The notes: generated by a model from the sequence alone, not told the origin. Counted from the first letter of the stretch, positions 44,232 to 53,606 are shown. The stretch: 64,000 bases of DNA from Nitratireductor sp. ZSWI3 (GCF_024655565.1 NZ_JANKOF010000009.1:19717-83716); one strand, 5' to 3'. Program-made: numbers and translations.

Positions 44232-44783
44232 ATGGCGACCATGCTCAAGTTTGTACGCGATAAACCAGGCTTTCACGCATTTTCCTGCTTGCTCTTCGCC
44301 GTTCTGACCGCCGGTTGTGTCAGCGACACCGGCTCCGATCCCCGCCCCTCCCGCAGCGCCTGCCGCGATGTTTTCGTGGATGAGATTGTGCTCGATACGA
44401 AAAACAATGCCTACTTCAAGGTATCGTTCGACGTTTCATCGCGGACATCGAGCCAAATCAGGGGAACTCTCCATGTCCAGCGTTTTGAGATAACGTCCTG
44501 GGGCGACCGGCCGCGGATAAGGGGGCATGCGCCGGTCGTGCTCAATGTAAAGCCGACCAATGAATCTAAAGTCGTGGCAGCGGGCACTGGAATCATCGGC
44601 GCGTTCAGCGGCATCTCGAATCGAGATGGCAGCTTCACCGATTTCATGTGGAGGTCACCGGTCGACACGTTCGAGATCGACAGAGTGTACGTCAAGGAAG
44701 CCGAGATTACCTTTGTCGATATCCGCGCGAATTTCTTCACCTACCGGGGGACAGCCTTGATAAGCCTGAAACGAAGCTGCTAG
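44232..44783 (+). CDS. Putative lipoprotein, 183 residues (unrecognised)
   Basis: Signal with lipobox LTAGC (C29) after a hydrophobic run SCLLFAVL; an alternative ATG at 44241 would still keep it. Mature sequence of beta-rich character: DEIVLDTKNNAYFKVSFDVS, HVQRFEITSWG, DRVYVKEAEITFVDIRANFF. Cysteines at 43 and at the very last residue (KRSC) could pair. Locally lower GC than its neighbours. No family recognised. 43 bp after the small exported protein and probably in the same transcript. Confidence 0.75.
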   Translation: MATMLKFVRDKPGFHAFSCLLFAVLTAGCVSDTGSDPRPSRSACRDVFVDEIVLDTKNNAYFKVSFDVSSRTSSQIRGTLHVQRFEITSWGDRPRIRGHAPVVLNVKPTNESKVVAAGTGIIGAFSGISNRDGSFTDFMWRSPVDTFEIDRVYVKEAEITFVDIRANFFTYRGTALISLKRSC

Positions 44784-44826
44784 CGGGAAGCTCGCCTTGA
44801 GGATGATCGCCAGTATCTTCCTCAAA

Positions 44827-45732
44827 TCACCCCATCAGCACCAACACCAGGATCCCGGCGACGATCAGCAGGCATCCTGCCGTCTCTGTCCGATTGATGT
44901 GCTCGCGGAAGAAGAAGACGGAGGAGGCGAAGGTGAAGATCATCTCGATCTGCGCCAGCGCCTTCACCACCGCGGCCTGCTGCAGGGTCATGGCCGTGAA
45001 CCAGCCGAGCGAGGCGGAGGCGCCGACGAAGCCGACGAAGAGCGACGGCTTCCAGGCCCGCGCGATGTTGGCCACCTCGGAGCGGTCCTTCCACAGCATC
45101 CAGGCGAGCATGATGACGGTCTGGAAGGTGATGGTGACGGCGAGCGTCGTGGCCGCCTGCATCAGGTAGTTGGGGCCGCCCAGCGACAGCGAGGCGGCGC
45201 GATAGGCCACCGCCGCGATGCCGAACAGCGTGCCCGATGCCAGGCCGATCAGCGCGTTGCGGCTGACCAGCGAGGAGAACAGGTTGCTCCAGCTCATCGG
45301 CACACGCGCCACCGAGATCAGCATCACGCCGACCACCGTGACGAGAATGGCGACGAGGGCGCCCGGGCTGGCGATCTCGCCGAGCAGGACCAGGCCGAAC
45401 ACCGCCGCCTGCGCCGGTTCGGTGCGCGAATAGGCGGTGCCGACCGCGAAATTGCGGAATGAGAAGAGATGGATGAGCAGGAACTGGGCGCCGATCTGGC
45501 CGAGCCCGCCGAGGACCGTCCAGCCGAGGAACGTGCCGTTGATCGGGGCGAACGGATATCCTGCGAAACGATGAAGCGCCAGCACGAGCAGCACCACGAA
45601 GGGCATGCCGAAGCCGAAGCGCACGAAGGTCGCGCCTGTCGTGCCCATGACGCCCTTGAGGTGCTTCTGGCCGACCGAGCGCAGGTTCTGCAGGAAAGCG
45701 GCGGCGACGGTGATGGGGATCCAGAGTTCCAT
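44827..45732 (-). CDS. EamA/DMT family transporter
   Basis: A 301-residue membrane protein with about ten predicted helices in two EamA halves (first about 1-140, second about 150-298). Segments such as GTAYSRTEPAQAAVFGLVLLGEI and ALAQIEMIFTFASSVFFFREHI carry the family's half-end motifs. DMT exporters move amino acids or metabolites; substrate unknown. Start ATG at 45732; the longer frame is unrelated sequence. Confidence 0.9.
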   Translation of the reverse strand: MELWIPITVAAAFLQNLRSVGQKHLKGVMGTTGATFVRFGFGMPFVVLLVLALHRFAGYPFAPINGTFLGWTVLGGLGQIGAQFLLIHLFSFRNFAVGTAYSRTEPAQAAVFGLVLLGEIASPGALVAILVTVVGVMLISVARVPMSWSNLFSSLVSRNALIGLASGTLFGIAAVAYRAASLSLGGPNYLMQAATTLAVTITFQTVIMLAWMLWKDRSEVANIARAWKPSLFVGFVGASASLGWFTAMTLQQAAVVKALAQIEMIFTFASSVFFFREHINRTETAGCLLIVAGILVLVLMG

Positions 45733-45803
45733 TCCGCATCTTCTGCCGCACCGGCAACCGCCTCTAAAGAGGCAGGCGCGGAAAAATGGTATACCAGTTT
45801 GGG

Positions 45804-46202
45804 CTACCGGTAATCCCGCCACTCGGCGTCCGGCGGCTGATGCAGGCAGGGATCGAGGGAGACGTGGTCGTTGTCGATGCGGTTCAGCGTGCCGCTGAGC
45901 ACCACCTCGTCGCTGGGTTGGTAGTCGTCGACCTGATAGGTGATGCACAGCACCTGCGGGTCCGGCGCCTCGCAGGCGAGCATGTAACCCAGAGTGCCGT
46001 CGTGCTGAACGGCGCGCAGCGTGCCGACCACGTCGATCACCACCCACGCGTCCTCGTCGACCTCCAGCGCATCGAGCCTGGCGCGCAGGTCTGCGCAGGT
46101 GGCCCGGAAGCTCGGGGCCGGCTGGGCGTGCGCCGGCGCGATGGCGAAGAGGGGAAGCAGGGCGCTGCCGGCGAGCGCCGCTCGGATGAGGTGGAAAGGC
46201 AT
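45804..46202 (-). CDS. Small exported protein, 132 residues
   Basis: Signal peptide about residues 1-26 (ALAGSALLPLFAIAPAHAQ). The mature part begins SFRATCADLRARLDALE and carries several cysteines (C35, C77, C86, C119 by count), with VDDYQPSDEVVLSGTLNRID and CLHQPPDAEWRDY at the end. The even number of cysteines suggests disulfides. Function unknown; no family recognised. Divergent from the HAD nucleotidase gene. Confidence 0.75.
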   Translation of the reverse strand: MPFHLIRAALAGSALLPLFAIAPAHAQPAPSFRATCADLRARLDALEVDEDAWVVIDVVGTLRAVQHDGTLGYMLACEAPDPQVLCITYQVDDYQPSDEVVLSGTLNRIDNDHVSLDPCLHQPPDAEWRDYR

Positions 46203-46328
46203 GATTGGCGGGTCCGATCGACAGGTGAAGGGCAGCGCGAGGCTCCGCCGAGAAGGCGGCATTTGTAAGGTGCGGAAAAGCCCGCAGGCCGATTGCGGGC
46301 GACCCGACAGGTCTGCCATAAGTGACGC

Positions 46329-47030
46329 ATGACCAATCAGCCTTCCCGCGTGCGCTTCGAGCACATCACCGACTGGGTGTTCGACCTCGACAACACGCTT
46401 TATCCGCATCACAGCAATCTGTTCGCGCAGATCGACGTGAAGATGACGGCTTACGTTTCCGATCTCCTGCAGCTCGAACGCGACGAGGCGCGCGCCCTGC
46501 AAAAGGAACTTTATCGCGAATACGGCACGACGCTGAACGGGCTGATGGAGCGCTACGAGATCGACCCGGACGATTTTCTGGAGAAGGTCCACGACATCGA
46601 CTATTCGTGGCTCGACCCCGATCCGAAGCTGGGCGAGGCGATCCGCACTTTGCCGGGCCGCAAATTCATCTTCACGAATGGCGACCGGGGCCATGCGGAA
46701 CGCGCCGCGCGCCAGCTCGGCGTGCTCGATCATTTCGACGACATCTTCGACATCGTCGCCGCCGGCCTGCTGCCCAAACCGGCGGCCGCCACCTACGACC
46801 GCTTTCTGGCTCTTCACCGCGTCGCCGGCGACAAGGCGGTGATGTTCGAGGATCTGGCGCGCAATCTCGCCGTGCCGAAGCGGCTCGGCATGACGACGGT
46901 CCTCGTGGTGCCCAACAATTTCGAGCCGACCTTCTCTGAAATATGGGAACGGGACACGGAGCAGGAGGATGACGTCGATTTCGTCACCGACGATCTGGCG
47001 ACCTTCCTGAAGACGGTGAGCGGAGCCTGA
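46329..47030 (+). CDS. HAD-type pyrimidine 5'-nucleotidase
   Basis: A 233-residue haloacid-dehalogenase-like phosphatase of the Sdt1/PyrE-like subgroup. Motif I WVFDLDNTLYPHHS, motif II IFTNGDRGHA, lysine in LPKPAAATYDRFL, motif III MFEDLARNLAVPK. It would remove phosphate from UMP/CMP or related. The conserved position near argB and dapD in rhizobia supports a housekeeping role. Confidence 0.9.
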   Translation: MTNQPSRVRFEHITDWVFDLDNTLYPHHSNLFAQIDVKMTAYVSDLLQLERDEARALQKELYREYGTTLNGLMERYEIDPDDFLEKVHDIDYSWLDPDPKLGEAIRTLPGRKFIFTNGDRGHAERAARQLGVLDHFDDIFDIVAAGLLPKPAAATYDRFLALHRVAGDKAVMFEDLARNLAVPKRLGMTTVLVVPNNFEPTFSEIWERDTEQEDDVDFVTDDLATFLKTVSGA

Positions 47031-47034
47031 CACC

Positions 47035-47940
47035 TTGCGCCGCTTCACTTCGCTCGAGGCGCGGATCGACGCTGCCGCGCACCGTGTGCTCGACACGCTG
47101 CCGAAGCACGGCTTTTCCGGCGCGCTCGTCGAGTTCGTCGTTTTTGGCCTGAAGCAGGCCTGGGCCTGCCTGTTCGGCGGCGTGCTGCTCGCGCTCATCA
47201 TCGCCACGCATTATCTGTGGCCGCGCGAGGCGGCGCTGGCGCGCTACGATTTCCTCTTCCTCGCGGCGCTTGCAATCCAGCTCGCCATGCTGGCCGGCCG
47301 GCTCGAGACCCTGTCGGAGGCGAAGGTCATCCTGATCTTCCACGTCGTGGGCACCGTCATGGAGCTCTTCAAGACCTCTGCCGGATCGTGGATCTATCCG
47401 GAAGAGAGCCTCTTCCGCGTCAGTGCGGTGCCGTTGTTCTCCGGCTTCATGTATGCGGCGGTCGGCTCCTATCTGGCGCGCATCAGCCGCATCTTCGACA
47501 TGCGTTACACCGGCTATCCGCCGCTCTGGGCGACGGTGCTGCTGGCCCTGGCGATCTACGTCAATTTCTTCAGCCATCATTTCACGGCGGACATCCGCTA
47601 CGGACTGTTCGCGGCGACGGCGCTGCTCTATCTGCGCACGGTCGTGCATTACCGCGTCTTCCGCTTCCGTCACCGCATGCCGCTGCTGCTCGGCTTCCTG
47701 CTGGTGGCGTTGTTCATCTGGCTGGCCGAGAACATCGGCACCTGGTCGCGTGCCTGGATCTATCCTTCGCAGTCGCATGGCTGGACGCCGGTGTCGCTCG
47801 GCAAGCTCGGCGCCTGGTATCTCCTGATGATCATCTCCTTCGTGCTGGTCTCGCTGGTGCACCGGCCGCGCAAGCCGGAGGAGGCAGAGCCGGCGGTGCT
47901 CGCCGCGCCGGGGGCGGAAGCTCCTGCCGCGGAAGGCTGA
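47035..47940 (+). CDS. DUF817 family membrane protein
   Basis: A 301-residue protein with about eight membrane segments and a TTG start 4 bp after the nucleotidase stop. Family-like motifs: VFGLKQAWACLFGG, LIFHVVGTVMELFKTSAGSW, PLFSGFMYAAVGSYLARI, FFSHHFTADIRYGLFA, FIWLAENIGTWSRAWIYPSQ. The C-terminus is a cytoplasmic Ala/Glu/Pro tail. No known activity for the family. Confidence 0.88.
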   Translation: MRRFTSLEARIDAAAHRVLDTLPKHGFSGALVEFVVFGLKQAWACLFGGVLLALIIATHYLWPREAALARYDFLFLAALAIQLAMLAGRLETLSEAKVILIFHVVGTVMELFKTSAGSWIYPEESLFRVSAVPLFSGFMYAAVGSYLARISRIFDMRYTGYPPLWATVLLALAIYVNFFSHHFTADIRYGLFAATALLYLRTVVHYRVFRFRHRMPLLLGFLLVALFIWLAENIGTWSRAWIYPSQSHGWTPVSLGKLGAWYLLMIISFVLVSLVHRPRKPEEAEPAVLAAPGAEAPAAEG

Positions 47941-47979
47941 AGGTGAAGCCGGCCGGGGCCGGCTTCACGAGGCGGCGGC

Positions 47980-48951
47980 TTATTTGCCGTGGCCGGAATG
48001 GTCCATGTCGGGCATGCCGCCGCGTGCCGGACCGACCGGAAGCTCGAGCTCCAGCGTGCCGGCCTTCTCGAACTCCAGCGTGACGGGAACGGCGCCGCCC
48101 TCCTTGAAGGGGTCGCCCACCTGCATGAACATGATGTGCAGGCCGCCCGGCTCCAGCGTCACCGTTTCGCCGGCGGGGATCTCGATGCCGCCCTCGACCG
48201 GGCGCATCACCATCACCTCGTTCTTCATCTCCATCGTGTGCACCTCCACCTTGCCGGCCAAGGGCGAGGAGACGGACAGCAGCCGGTCGCGGGTGCTGCC
48301 GGTGTTCTCGATCGAGAGATAGCCGCCGCCCGAAGGCTGGCCGGGCAGCATGGCGCGCGCCCAGGCCCCGGTGATCTTCAGATCGCCGGCCATGCCTGCC
48401 CGGTCGCCATGGGCGCCGTGGCCGGCGTGCTCCGTGTCGGAGGCAAGGATGGTGAGGCCGGGCGCCGGATGCTCCAGCGCATGGGCGTCCTGGCCGGCCG
48501 CCGGCAGCTCGACCCAGGCGACCTCGCCGTCGGCACAGGTCTGCACTGTCTTGAAGAACAGCTTCCGCCCGGGCTCCACGCCGGCGATCGTGCCGCGCAG
48601 CGCGAATTCGTCGAAGGCGCCGTCGGGCAAGTCGCCGCCGCTCCAGGTGACGGCCGTGACGCCGCTCTTCACGGTCTTGCCGTGCAACTCATAGGTCTGC
48701 GCATAGGCGCCTTCCTCGATGGAGAGCGCCCAGCCCGGCTTCGGCATGGGCTTGGCCGAAACGAAGCCTTCCGGCAGTTCGACGCGCACGGAGTTGGTGG
48801 CCTGGCCATCGCAGCCATGCGGGATGGTGACGACAGCCTTGTAGCTGCCGGCCGCAGCGGCCGGCGTCTCGAGGACCGCGTGAGCGGCGGCGTTGAGGGA
48901 AAAAAGGGCGGGCAGCGCGGTGGCGGCCGCAAAGAGTGCGAGATGGCGCAT
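47980..48951 (-). CDS. YcnI (DUF1775) - PCuAC fusion, periplasmic copper protein
   Basis: A 323-residue exported protein joining two copper-handling domains. Signal peptide about 1-23, then mature His-Ala (AHAVLE), the N-terminal copper site of YcnI. YcnI domain to about residue 150 (TIPHGCDGQATNSVRVELPEGF, WVELPA). A histidine-rich linker (about 175-190, HAGHGAHGD) leads into PCuAC: TGAWARAMLPGQPSGGGYLSI, KVEVHTMEMKNEVMVMRPV, GGLHIMFMQV, with H/M copper ligands. A C-terminal MDHSGHGK tail adds more. Role: copper binding/delivery, perhaps to cytochrome oxidase. Confidence 0.93.
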   Translation of the reverse strand: MRHLALFAAATALPALFSLNAAAHAVLETPAAAAGSYKAVVTIPHGCDGQATNSVRVELPEGFVSAKPMPKPGWALSIEEGAYAQTYELHGKTVKSGVTAVTWSGGDLPDGAFDEFALRGTIAGVEPGRKLFFKTVQTCADGEVAWVELPAAGQDAHALEHPAPGLTILASDTEHAGHGAHGDRAGMAGDLKITGAWARAMLPGQPSGGGYLSIENTGSTRDRLLSVSSPLAGKVEVHTMEMKNEVMVMRPVEGGIEIPAGETVTLEPGGLHIMFMQVGDPFKEGGAVPVTLEFEKAGTLELELPVGPARGGMPDMDHSGHGK

Positions 48952-49006
48952 GATTGGCCTTTCTGTCTGGACGTTGCAGTTTCCCGGCGGGCCGGGTGAA
49001 AAACGT

Positions 49007-49411
49007 TCAGGCGGAAAGGGGCGGGGCGCGGATCGAAGGCGGGGATGCGCCGGCGCGCGCCGTCGACACGTCGAGCCGCCACGGCAGCGCGATCCTGATC
49101 CCCACAGCCATGGGCCGGGTGAGCGCCGCCGGCGCCGCCGGTGCGTTCGCCACCAATTGAATGCCGCAGGAATGCCCCGTCAGGCACAGCGGGCATTCGA
49201 CGTCGCGCGGATGCTCGCGGTTGTTGTCGCCGACCTGGCCGACGCCATAGGTCGTGCAGATGACGAAGCCATCGGCCGGCGAGGCAGTCGCCGCCGCCAT
49301 CAGCGGCTGCAGCGCATTGAGCAGCAGCGCAAGGAAACCGGCCACCGCGAACAGCTTTGCATCGCGGCGCAGGCTGTCGAACCAGGTGGTCTGTGCTCCT
49401 TGCTTGCCCAT
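49007..49411 (-). CDS. DUF2946 family protein
   Basis: A 134-residue protein from the ATG at 49411; a further in-frame ATG lies six codons upstream. N-terminal hydrophobic helix (KLFAVAGFLALLLNALQPL), then the DUF2946 core FVICTTYGVGQV and ECPLCLTGHSCG, four cysteines in a CxxC-like set. DUF2946 genes often accompany copper-handling genes, and it lies just upstream of the YcnI-PCuAC gene on the same strand. Function unknown. Confidence 0.82.
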   Translation of the reverse strand: MGKQGAQTTWFDSLRRDAKLFAVAGFLALLLNALQPLMAAATASPADGFVICTTYGVGQVGDNNREHPRDVECPLCLTGHSCGIQLVANAPAAPAALTRPMAVGIRIALPWRLDVSTARAGASPPSIRAPPLSA

Positions 49412-49650
49412 GAGCCGGCAGTAGCGCAACCATCAGTTTTGCACCAGCCGAAAAAGATGCGGCAAGGCGGCGCGGGGGATGATGCGGATGTTTCAGGAAC
49501 GAGGCCCGCAGACTCTTTCACCCTTCCGGATGCAGAACGAGAGTGATATACTTTTTGTTGTTTCGAATAGACCGGAGAAGAAATTTAATTATACAATGTA
49601 TTTTTTATATCGCAATGTACTTTAATTTGTTATACTATATAGGTAGTCAT

Positions 49651-50058
49651 ATGAATATTACAAAAGTAAATTTAATCGCCATTGCGTCGGCTGCTTCCAT
49701 CTTCTCGAGCGACGTTCTGGCCCAGGAGTTTTCGACCCACGTGCTCGATGTCGCCCGTGGCACGGGAGGGCGCGACATTCCCGTGACGCTGATGCAGCAG
49801 CAGAAGGATGGAAGCTGGACACAGATCGCCGCCGCTCGCACCGACGACAATGGACGGGTTCGCTCTTTCGGCGAGGAAACGCAGGTCGAAGCGGCGACCT
49901 ACAAGTTGACCTTCGACATGAGCAATTATCCCGATCCGGGCAATGCCAGATTCTTTCCGATGATCGATGTCGTTTTCCAGGTTACCGATCCAAGCGTGCC
50001 GTATCACGTGCCGATCGTCGTCAGCCCCTATGGCTACAGCACCTATCGCGGAAACTGA
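49651..50058 (+). CDS. Transthyretin-like / 5-hydroxyisourate hydrolase family protein, exported
   Basis: A 135-residue protein. Signal peptide about 1-22 (AIASAASIFSSDVLAQ). Mature part has the HIUase fold: FSTHVLDVARG, VTLMQQQ, TDDNGRVRSF, YHVPIVVSPYGYSTYRG. The usual C-terminal YRGS ends as YRGN here, so the signature serine is changed. HIUase hydrolyses 5-hydroxyisourate in urate breakdown; periplasmic copies exist. Start ATG at 49651 chosen for its signal peptide. The upstream 110 bp is very AT-rich. Confidence 0.88.
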   Translation: MNITKVNLIAIASAASIFSSDVLAQEFSTHVLDVARGTGGRDIPVTLMQQQKDGSWTQIAAARTDDNGRVRSFGEETQVEAATYKLTFDMSNYPDPGNARFFPMIDVVFQVTDPSVPYHVPIVVSPYGYSTYRGN

Positions 50059-50080
50059 GCAAAACCTCGGGGACAGCGCA

Positions 50081-50120
50081 GCATTTTGCAGGCGGGTGGC
50101 GTTGCCCGGCTGCAAAATGC
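50081..50120. terminator. Convergent hairpin between HIUase-like and LOG genes
   Basis: GCATTTTGCA (50081-50090) and TGCAAAATGC (50111-50120) are perfect arms, extended inward by G/C pairs. Both arms are copies of the dispersed GGCTGCAAAATGC motif in opposite orientation. Position between convergent genes suits a two-way terminator, though there is no U-run. Confidence 0.6.
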
Positions 50121-50127
50121 CATCTGG

Positions 50128-50967
50128 CTAGAGCTCGTAGAACGCCTCGATCTTCGCCCAAGCCTCTTCCGCGCTGTCGACGAAGGTGATCAGCTCGTCG
50201 TCGCCGGGCGAGATCGTGCCCTGCTCGGCGAGGAAGGCGAGATCGATGGCGCGGTTCCAGAAGTCCTTGCCGAACAGCAGCACGGGCACGCGCTCCATGC
50301 GGCCGGTCTGGATGAGGGTGAGCGATTCGAACAGCTCGTCCATCGTGCCGAAGCCGCCGGGGAACACGGCGACCGCCTTCGCCCGCATCATGAAATGCAT
50401 CTTGCGGATGGCGAAGTAATGGAAATTGAAGCACAGGTCCGGCGTCACATATGCGTTCGGCGCCTGCTCGTGCGGCAGCACGATGTTGAGGCCGATGGTC
50501 GGTGCGCCGCAATCAGCGGCCCCGCGGTTGCCGGCCTCCATCACGCCCGGTCCGCCGCCCGTCACCACGACATACTCGCGATAATAGGACTTGGCCGACT
50601 CGGTGGCGCACAGCCGGGCGAATTTGCGTGCTTCCTCGTAGTAGCGGCTGTTCTTCTCGAGATTCCGCTTCTGGATCTCGTTCTTGGCCGCCCAGGCTTC
50701 GCCGCCCGGCTCGGGCAGGCGCGCGCCGCCGAACAGGATGACGGTCGAGCGGATGCCGCGCTCGGCCAGCACCATCTCCGGCTTGAGGAGCTCGAGCTGC
50801 AGGCGCACCGCGCGCAGCTCGCGCCGCGTCATGAAGTCCTCGTCGTCCCAGGCGAGCCGATAGGTCGGCGCGCGCGTCTGCGGCGTGTCGGGCACCTGTC
50901 GTGCGCGTTTCAGGTCCTCGTCGGAATGCGGTAGCGGCGTCCAGCCTGCTTCTTCTGTGGAGTCCAT
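50128..50967 (-). CDS. LOG-family protein (TIGR00730, lysine decarboxylase-like Rossmann fold)
   Basis: A 279-residue protein. Motifs: VILFGGARLPEPGG, VVTGGGPGVMEAGNRGA and the PGGFGTMDELFE phosphoribohydrolase signature. LOG proteins cleave cytokinin-type nucleotides (or other purine nucleotide monophosphates) to the free base. The N-terminal 60 residues are longer than in minimal LOG proteins, as in the group II type. Physiological substrate unknown. Confidence 0.92.
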   Translation of the reverse strand: MDSTEEAGWTPLPHSDEDLKRARQVPDTPQTRAPTYRLAWDDEDFMTRRELRAVRLQLELLKPEMVLAERGIRSTVILFGGARLPEPGGEAWAAKNEIQKRNLEKNSRYYEEARKFARLCATESAKSYYREYVVVTGGGPGVMEAGNRGAADCGAPTIGLNIVLPHEQAPNAYVTPDLCFNFHYFAIRKMHFMMRAKAVAVFPGGFGTMDELFESLTLIQTGRMERVPVLLFGKDFWNRAIDLAFLAEQGTISPGDDELITFVDSAEEAWAKIEAFYEL

Positions 50968-51117
50968 GGATCATGCCTTTCCGTGTTTCCGGTGCGGTCC
51001 CCGCGCGCCATCGCGAGATTGACCCTGCCGGGCGCTTCGCATAGGTTCCGCGCCGGCCTTGGGTCCATCCCAAAGTATGGCTGAGCCCTTAACAGCTTGT
51101 TCAATGGAGCCGCAAGC

Positions 51118-51972
51118 ATGACCAAGACGGATGTCGCCGCGCTGGAGAACACAATCGAGAAGGCTTTCGACGAGCGTGACGGCGTTTCGACCTCGACACG
51201 CGGCGAGATCCGCGATGCGGTCGACACTGCTCTTGCCCTGCTCGACAGCGGCAAGGCGCGCGTCGCCGAGCGCCAGGAAGACGGCTCCTGGACGGTCAAC
51301 CAGTGGCTGAAAAAGGCGGTTCTGCTTTCCTTCCGTCTCAACCCGATGGAAGTCATCAAGGGTGGACCGGGCGATTCGGTCTGGTGGGACAAGGTGGCCT
51401 CCAAGTTTGACGGCTGGAGCGCTAACGAATTCGAGAAGGCGGCGTTCCGTGCCGTGCCGAGCGCGGTGGTCCGCCGCTCGGCCTTCATCGCGCCTGGCGT
51501 CGTGCTGATGCCTTCCTTCGTCAATCTCGGCGCCTATGTGGACGAGGGCACGATGGTCGATACCTGGGCGACGGTCGGCTCCTGCGCGCAGATCGGCAAG
51601 AACGTGCATCTGTCGGGCGGCGTCGGCATCGGCGGCGTGCTGGAGCCGATGCAGGCCGGCCCCACCATCATCGAGGACAATTGCTTCATCGGCGCGCGCT
51701 CCGAGGTGGTCGAGGGCTGCATCGTGCGCGAGGGCTCCGTCCTCGGCATGGGCGTCTTCATCGGCAAGTCGACCAAGATCGTCGACCGCGCCACGGGCGA
51801 TGTCTTCTACGGCGAGGTGCCGCCTTACTCGGTGGTCGTCGCCGGCTCGATGCCGGGCAAGCCGATGGGCAACGGCGAGGCCGGCCCCGGCCTCTACTGT
51901 GCCGTCATCGTCAAGCGGGTCGACGAGAAGACGCGCTCGAAGACCTCGATCAACGAGCTGCTGCGCGATTGA
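51118..51972 (+). CDS. dapD: Tetrahydrodipicolinate N-succinyltransferase
   Basis: A 284-residue enzyme of the succinylase branch of lysine/diaminopimelate synthesis. N-terminal helical domain ([17 protein letters not shown]), then left-handed beta-helix hexapeptides ([52 protein letters not shown]) and the [18 protein letters not shown]-terminal segment. ATG at 51118 with GGAG upstream; an in-frame ATG seven codons earlier is unlikely. Confidence 0.97.
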   Translation: MTKTDVAALENTIEKAFDERDGVSTSTRGEIRDAVDTALALLDSGKARVAERQEDGSWTVNQWLKKAVLLSFRLNPMEVIKGGPGDSVWWDKVASKFDGWSANEFEKAAFRAVPSAVVRRSAFIAPGVVLMPSFVNLGAYVDEGTMVDTWATVGSCAQIGKNVHLSGGVGIGGVLEPMQAGPTIIEDNCFIGARSEVVEGCIVREGSVLGMGVFIGKSTKIVDRATGDVFYGEVPPYSVVVAGSMPGKPMGNGEAGPGLYCAVIVKRVDEKTRSKTSINELLRD

Positions 51973-51992
51973 CCGGCCGGCGGAGAGGCACG

Positions 51993-52364
51993 ATGCAAAA
52001 AGGGCAGCTCTTCTGGCTTTTCTTCGGCTTTTCCGGCCGGGTGAGCCGCGCCGCCTTTTTTCTCGCCGGGTTGCTTCTGGCGGTTCTCCAGGCCTTCACG
52101 CTCTACCGTTTCACGCTCGCGCCGGAGGGCAGCGAGGCGAGCGGCACCTGGGCGCTCCTGTTCTGGGCCCTGTTCTTCATCTCGGTCTTTTCCTCCGTCG
52201 CGCTCGGCGTCAAGCGCCTGCACGATTTCGGCAAGCCCGGCGTCTTCGCCGTTTCGCTGTTCATCCCGATGGTCTCGATCGTCGCCTTCATCGTGTTGTG
52301 CGTTTACCCGGGCGATGCTGGCGCAAATGAATATGGCCGGCGGACCAACGCGCCGAAGGACTAA
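51993..52364 (+). CDS. DUF805 family membrane protein
   Basis: A 123-residue protein with four predicted helices. DUF805 landmarks: FFGFSGRVSRAAFFLAGLLL near the N-terminus and ALGVKRLHDFGKPG after helix 3, then a C-terminal PGDAGANEYGRR. Encoded between dapD and dapE, 20 bp after dapD; function unknown. Confidence 0.9.
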   Translation: MQKGQLFWLFFGFSGRVSRAAFFLAGLLLAVLQAFTLYRFTLAPEGSEASGTWALLFWALFFISVFSSVALGVKRLHDFGKPGVFAVSLFIPMVSIVAFIVLCVYPGDAGANEYGRRTNAPKD

Positions 52365-52416
52365 CCGCCCGCTTGCCGCGTGACAGCCGGGCGATGTTGG
52401 ATTATCCCTCTCGATC

Positions 52417-53604
52417 ATGACGTTTCCGACAGACCCTGCCGCCAATCTTGCCGAGCTCATACGCTGCCCATCCGTCACGCCGGCGGAGGGCAACGCGCTC
52501 TCGGTGCTCCAGGGCATGCTGAAGGCGCTCGACTGCGCGGTCGAGCGCCCGGTCTTTTCCGAAGAGGGCACGCCGGACATCGAAAATCTCTATGCCCGGC
52601 TCTCCGGCGAGGGGTCGCATCTGATGTTCGCCGGCCACACGGACGTCGTTCCGCCGGGGGACGAAGCGGCCTGGACGCATCCGCCCTTTGCCGCAGTCCT
52701 CGCCAACGGCCAGATGTATGGCCGTGGCGCGGTCGACATGAAGGGCGGCATCGCCTGTTTCGTGGCGGCGCTTGCCCGCTATGTGGAGAGCAACGGCCGT
52801 CCGAAGGGCTCCGTCTCCTTCCTCATCACGGGTGACGAGGAAGGCCCGGCGGTCAACGGCACCGTCAAGCTGCTCGCGTGGGCGGCCGAGCGGGGGGAGA
52901 CCTGGCACGCGGCGATCGTCGGGGAGCCGACCAATCCCGAGAAGCTCGGCGAGATGATCAAGATCGGCCGTCGCGGCTCGCTCTCGGGCACCGTCACCGT
53001 CAACGGCCGCCAGGGGCACGTCGCCTATCCGCACTTGGCCGACAATCCGCTGCCGGGGCTGCTGACGCTTCTGGAAGCCCTGTTGACGCCGGCCTTCGAC
53101 ACCGGCACCGAGGCGTTCCAGCCGACCAATCTGGAAATCACCACCATCGATGTGGGCAATTCGGCGACGAACGTCATCCCGGCCCGCGCCAGGGCGACGT
53201 TCAACGTGCGTTTCAACGACGCGTGGACAGCGGAGAGCCTGCAGGCGGAGATCCACAACCGGCTCGACCGTGGGGCGCAGGAAAACCGTCTGCGGCCCGG
53301 CCGTGAGGCCCCGGTGGACTTCGAGATCGACTGGCACGGCCGCCCGAGCCCGGTGTTCCTGACCCGCGACGAGAAGCTGGTGGACACCCTGTCGGGTTCC
53401 ATCGAGGCCGTCACGTCGGTCCGGCCGCAGCTTTCCACCTCGGGTGGAACATCGGACGCGCGCTTCATCAAGGACTACTGCCCGGTGGTCGAGTTCGGCC
53501 TGGTCGGCCAGACCATGCACATGGTCGACGAACGCGTGGCGCTCGACGATCTGGAGATGCTGACGCGAATCTATCTGCGCTTCCTCGAAGACTGGTTCGC
53601 CTGA
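52417..53604 (+). CDS. dapE: Succinyl-diaminopimelate desuccinylase
   Basis: A 395-residue zinc metallohydrolase removing succinate from N-succinyl-LL-DAP. M20 motifs: [69 protein letters not shown], and C-terminal [22 protein letters not shown]. Works with dapD (upstream) in the same pathway; ATG at 52417. Confidence 0.97.
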   Translation: MTFPTDPAANLAELIRCPSVTPAEGNALSVLQGMLKALDCAVERPVFSEEGTPDIENLYARLSGEGSHLMFAGHTDVVPPGDEAAWTHPPFAAVLANGQMYGRGAVDMKGGIACFVAALARYVESNGRPKGSVSFLITGDEEGPAVNGTVKLLAWAAERGETWHAAIVGEPTNPEKLGEMIKIGRRGSLSGTVTVNGRQGHVAYPHLADNPLPGLLTLLEALLTPAFDTGTEAFQPTNLEITTIDVGNSATNVIPARARATFNVRFNDAWTAESLQAEIHNRLDRGAQENRLRPGREAPVDFEIDWHGRPSPVFLTRDEKLVDTLSGSIEAVTSVRPQLSTSGGTSDARFIKDYCPVVEFGLVGQTMHMVDERVALDDLEMLTRIYLRFLEDWFA

Positions 53605-53606
53605 CG

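Noticed and set aside
51681..52364. 227-residue frame starting inside dapD
   Set aside because: The first 104 codons are an out-of-frame reading of dapD; the DUF805 protein starts at 51993.
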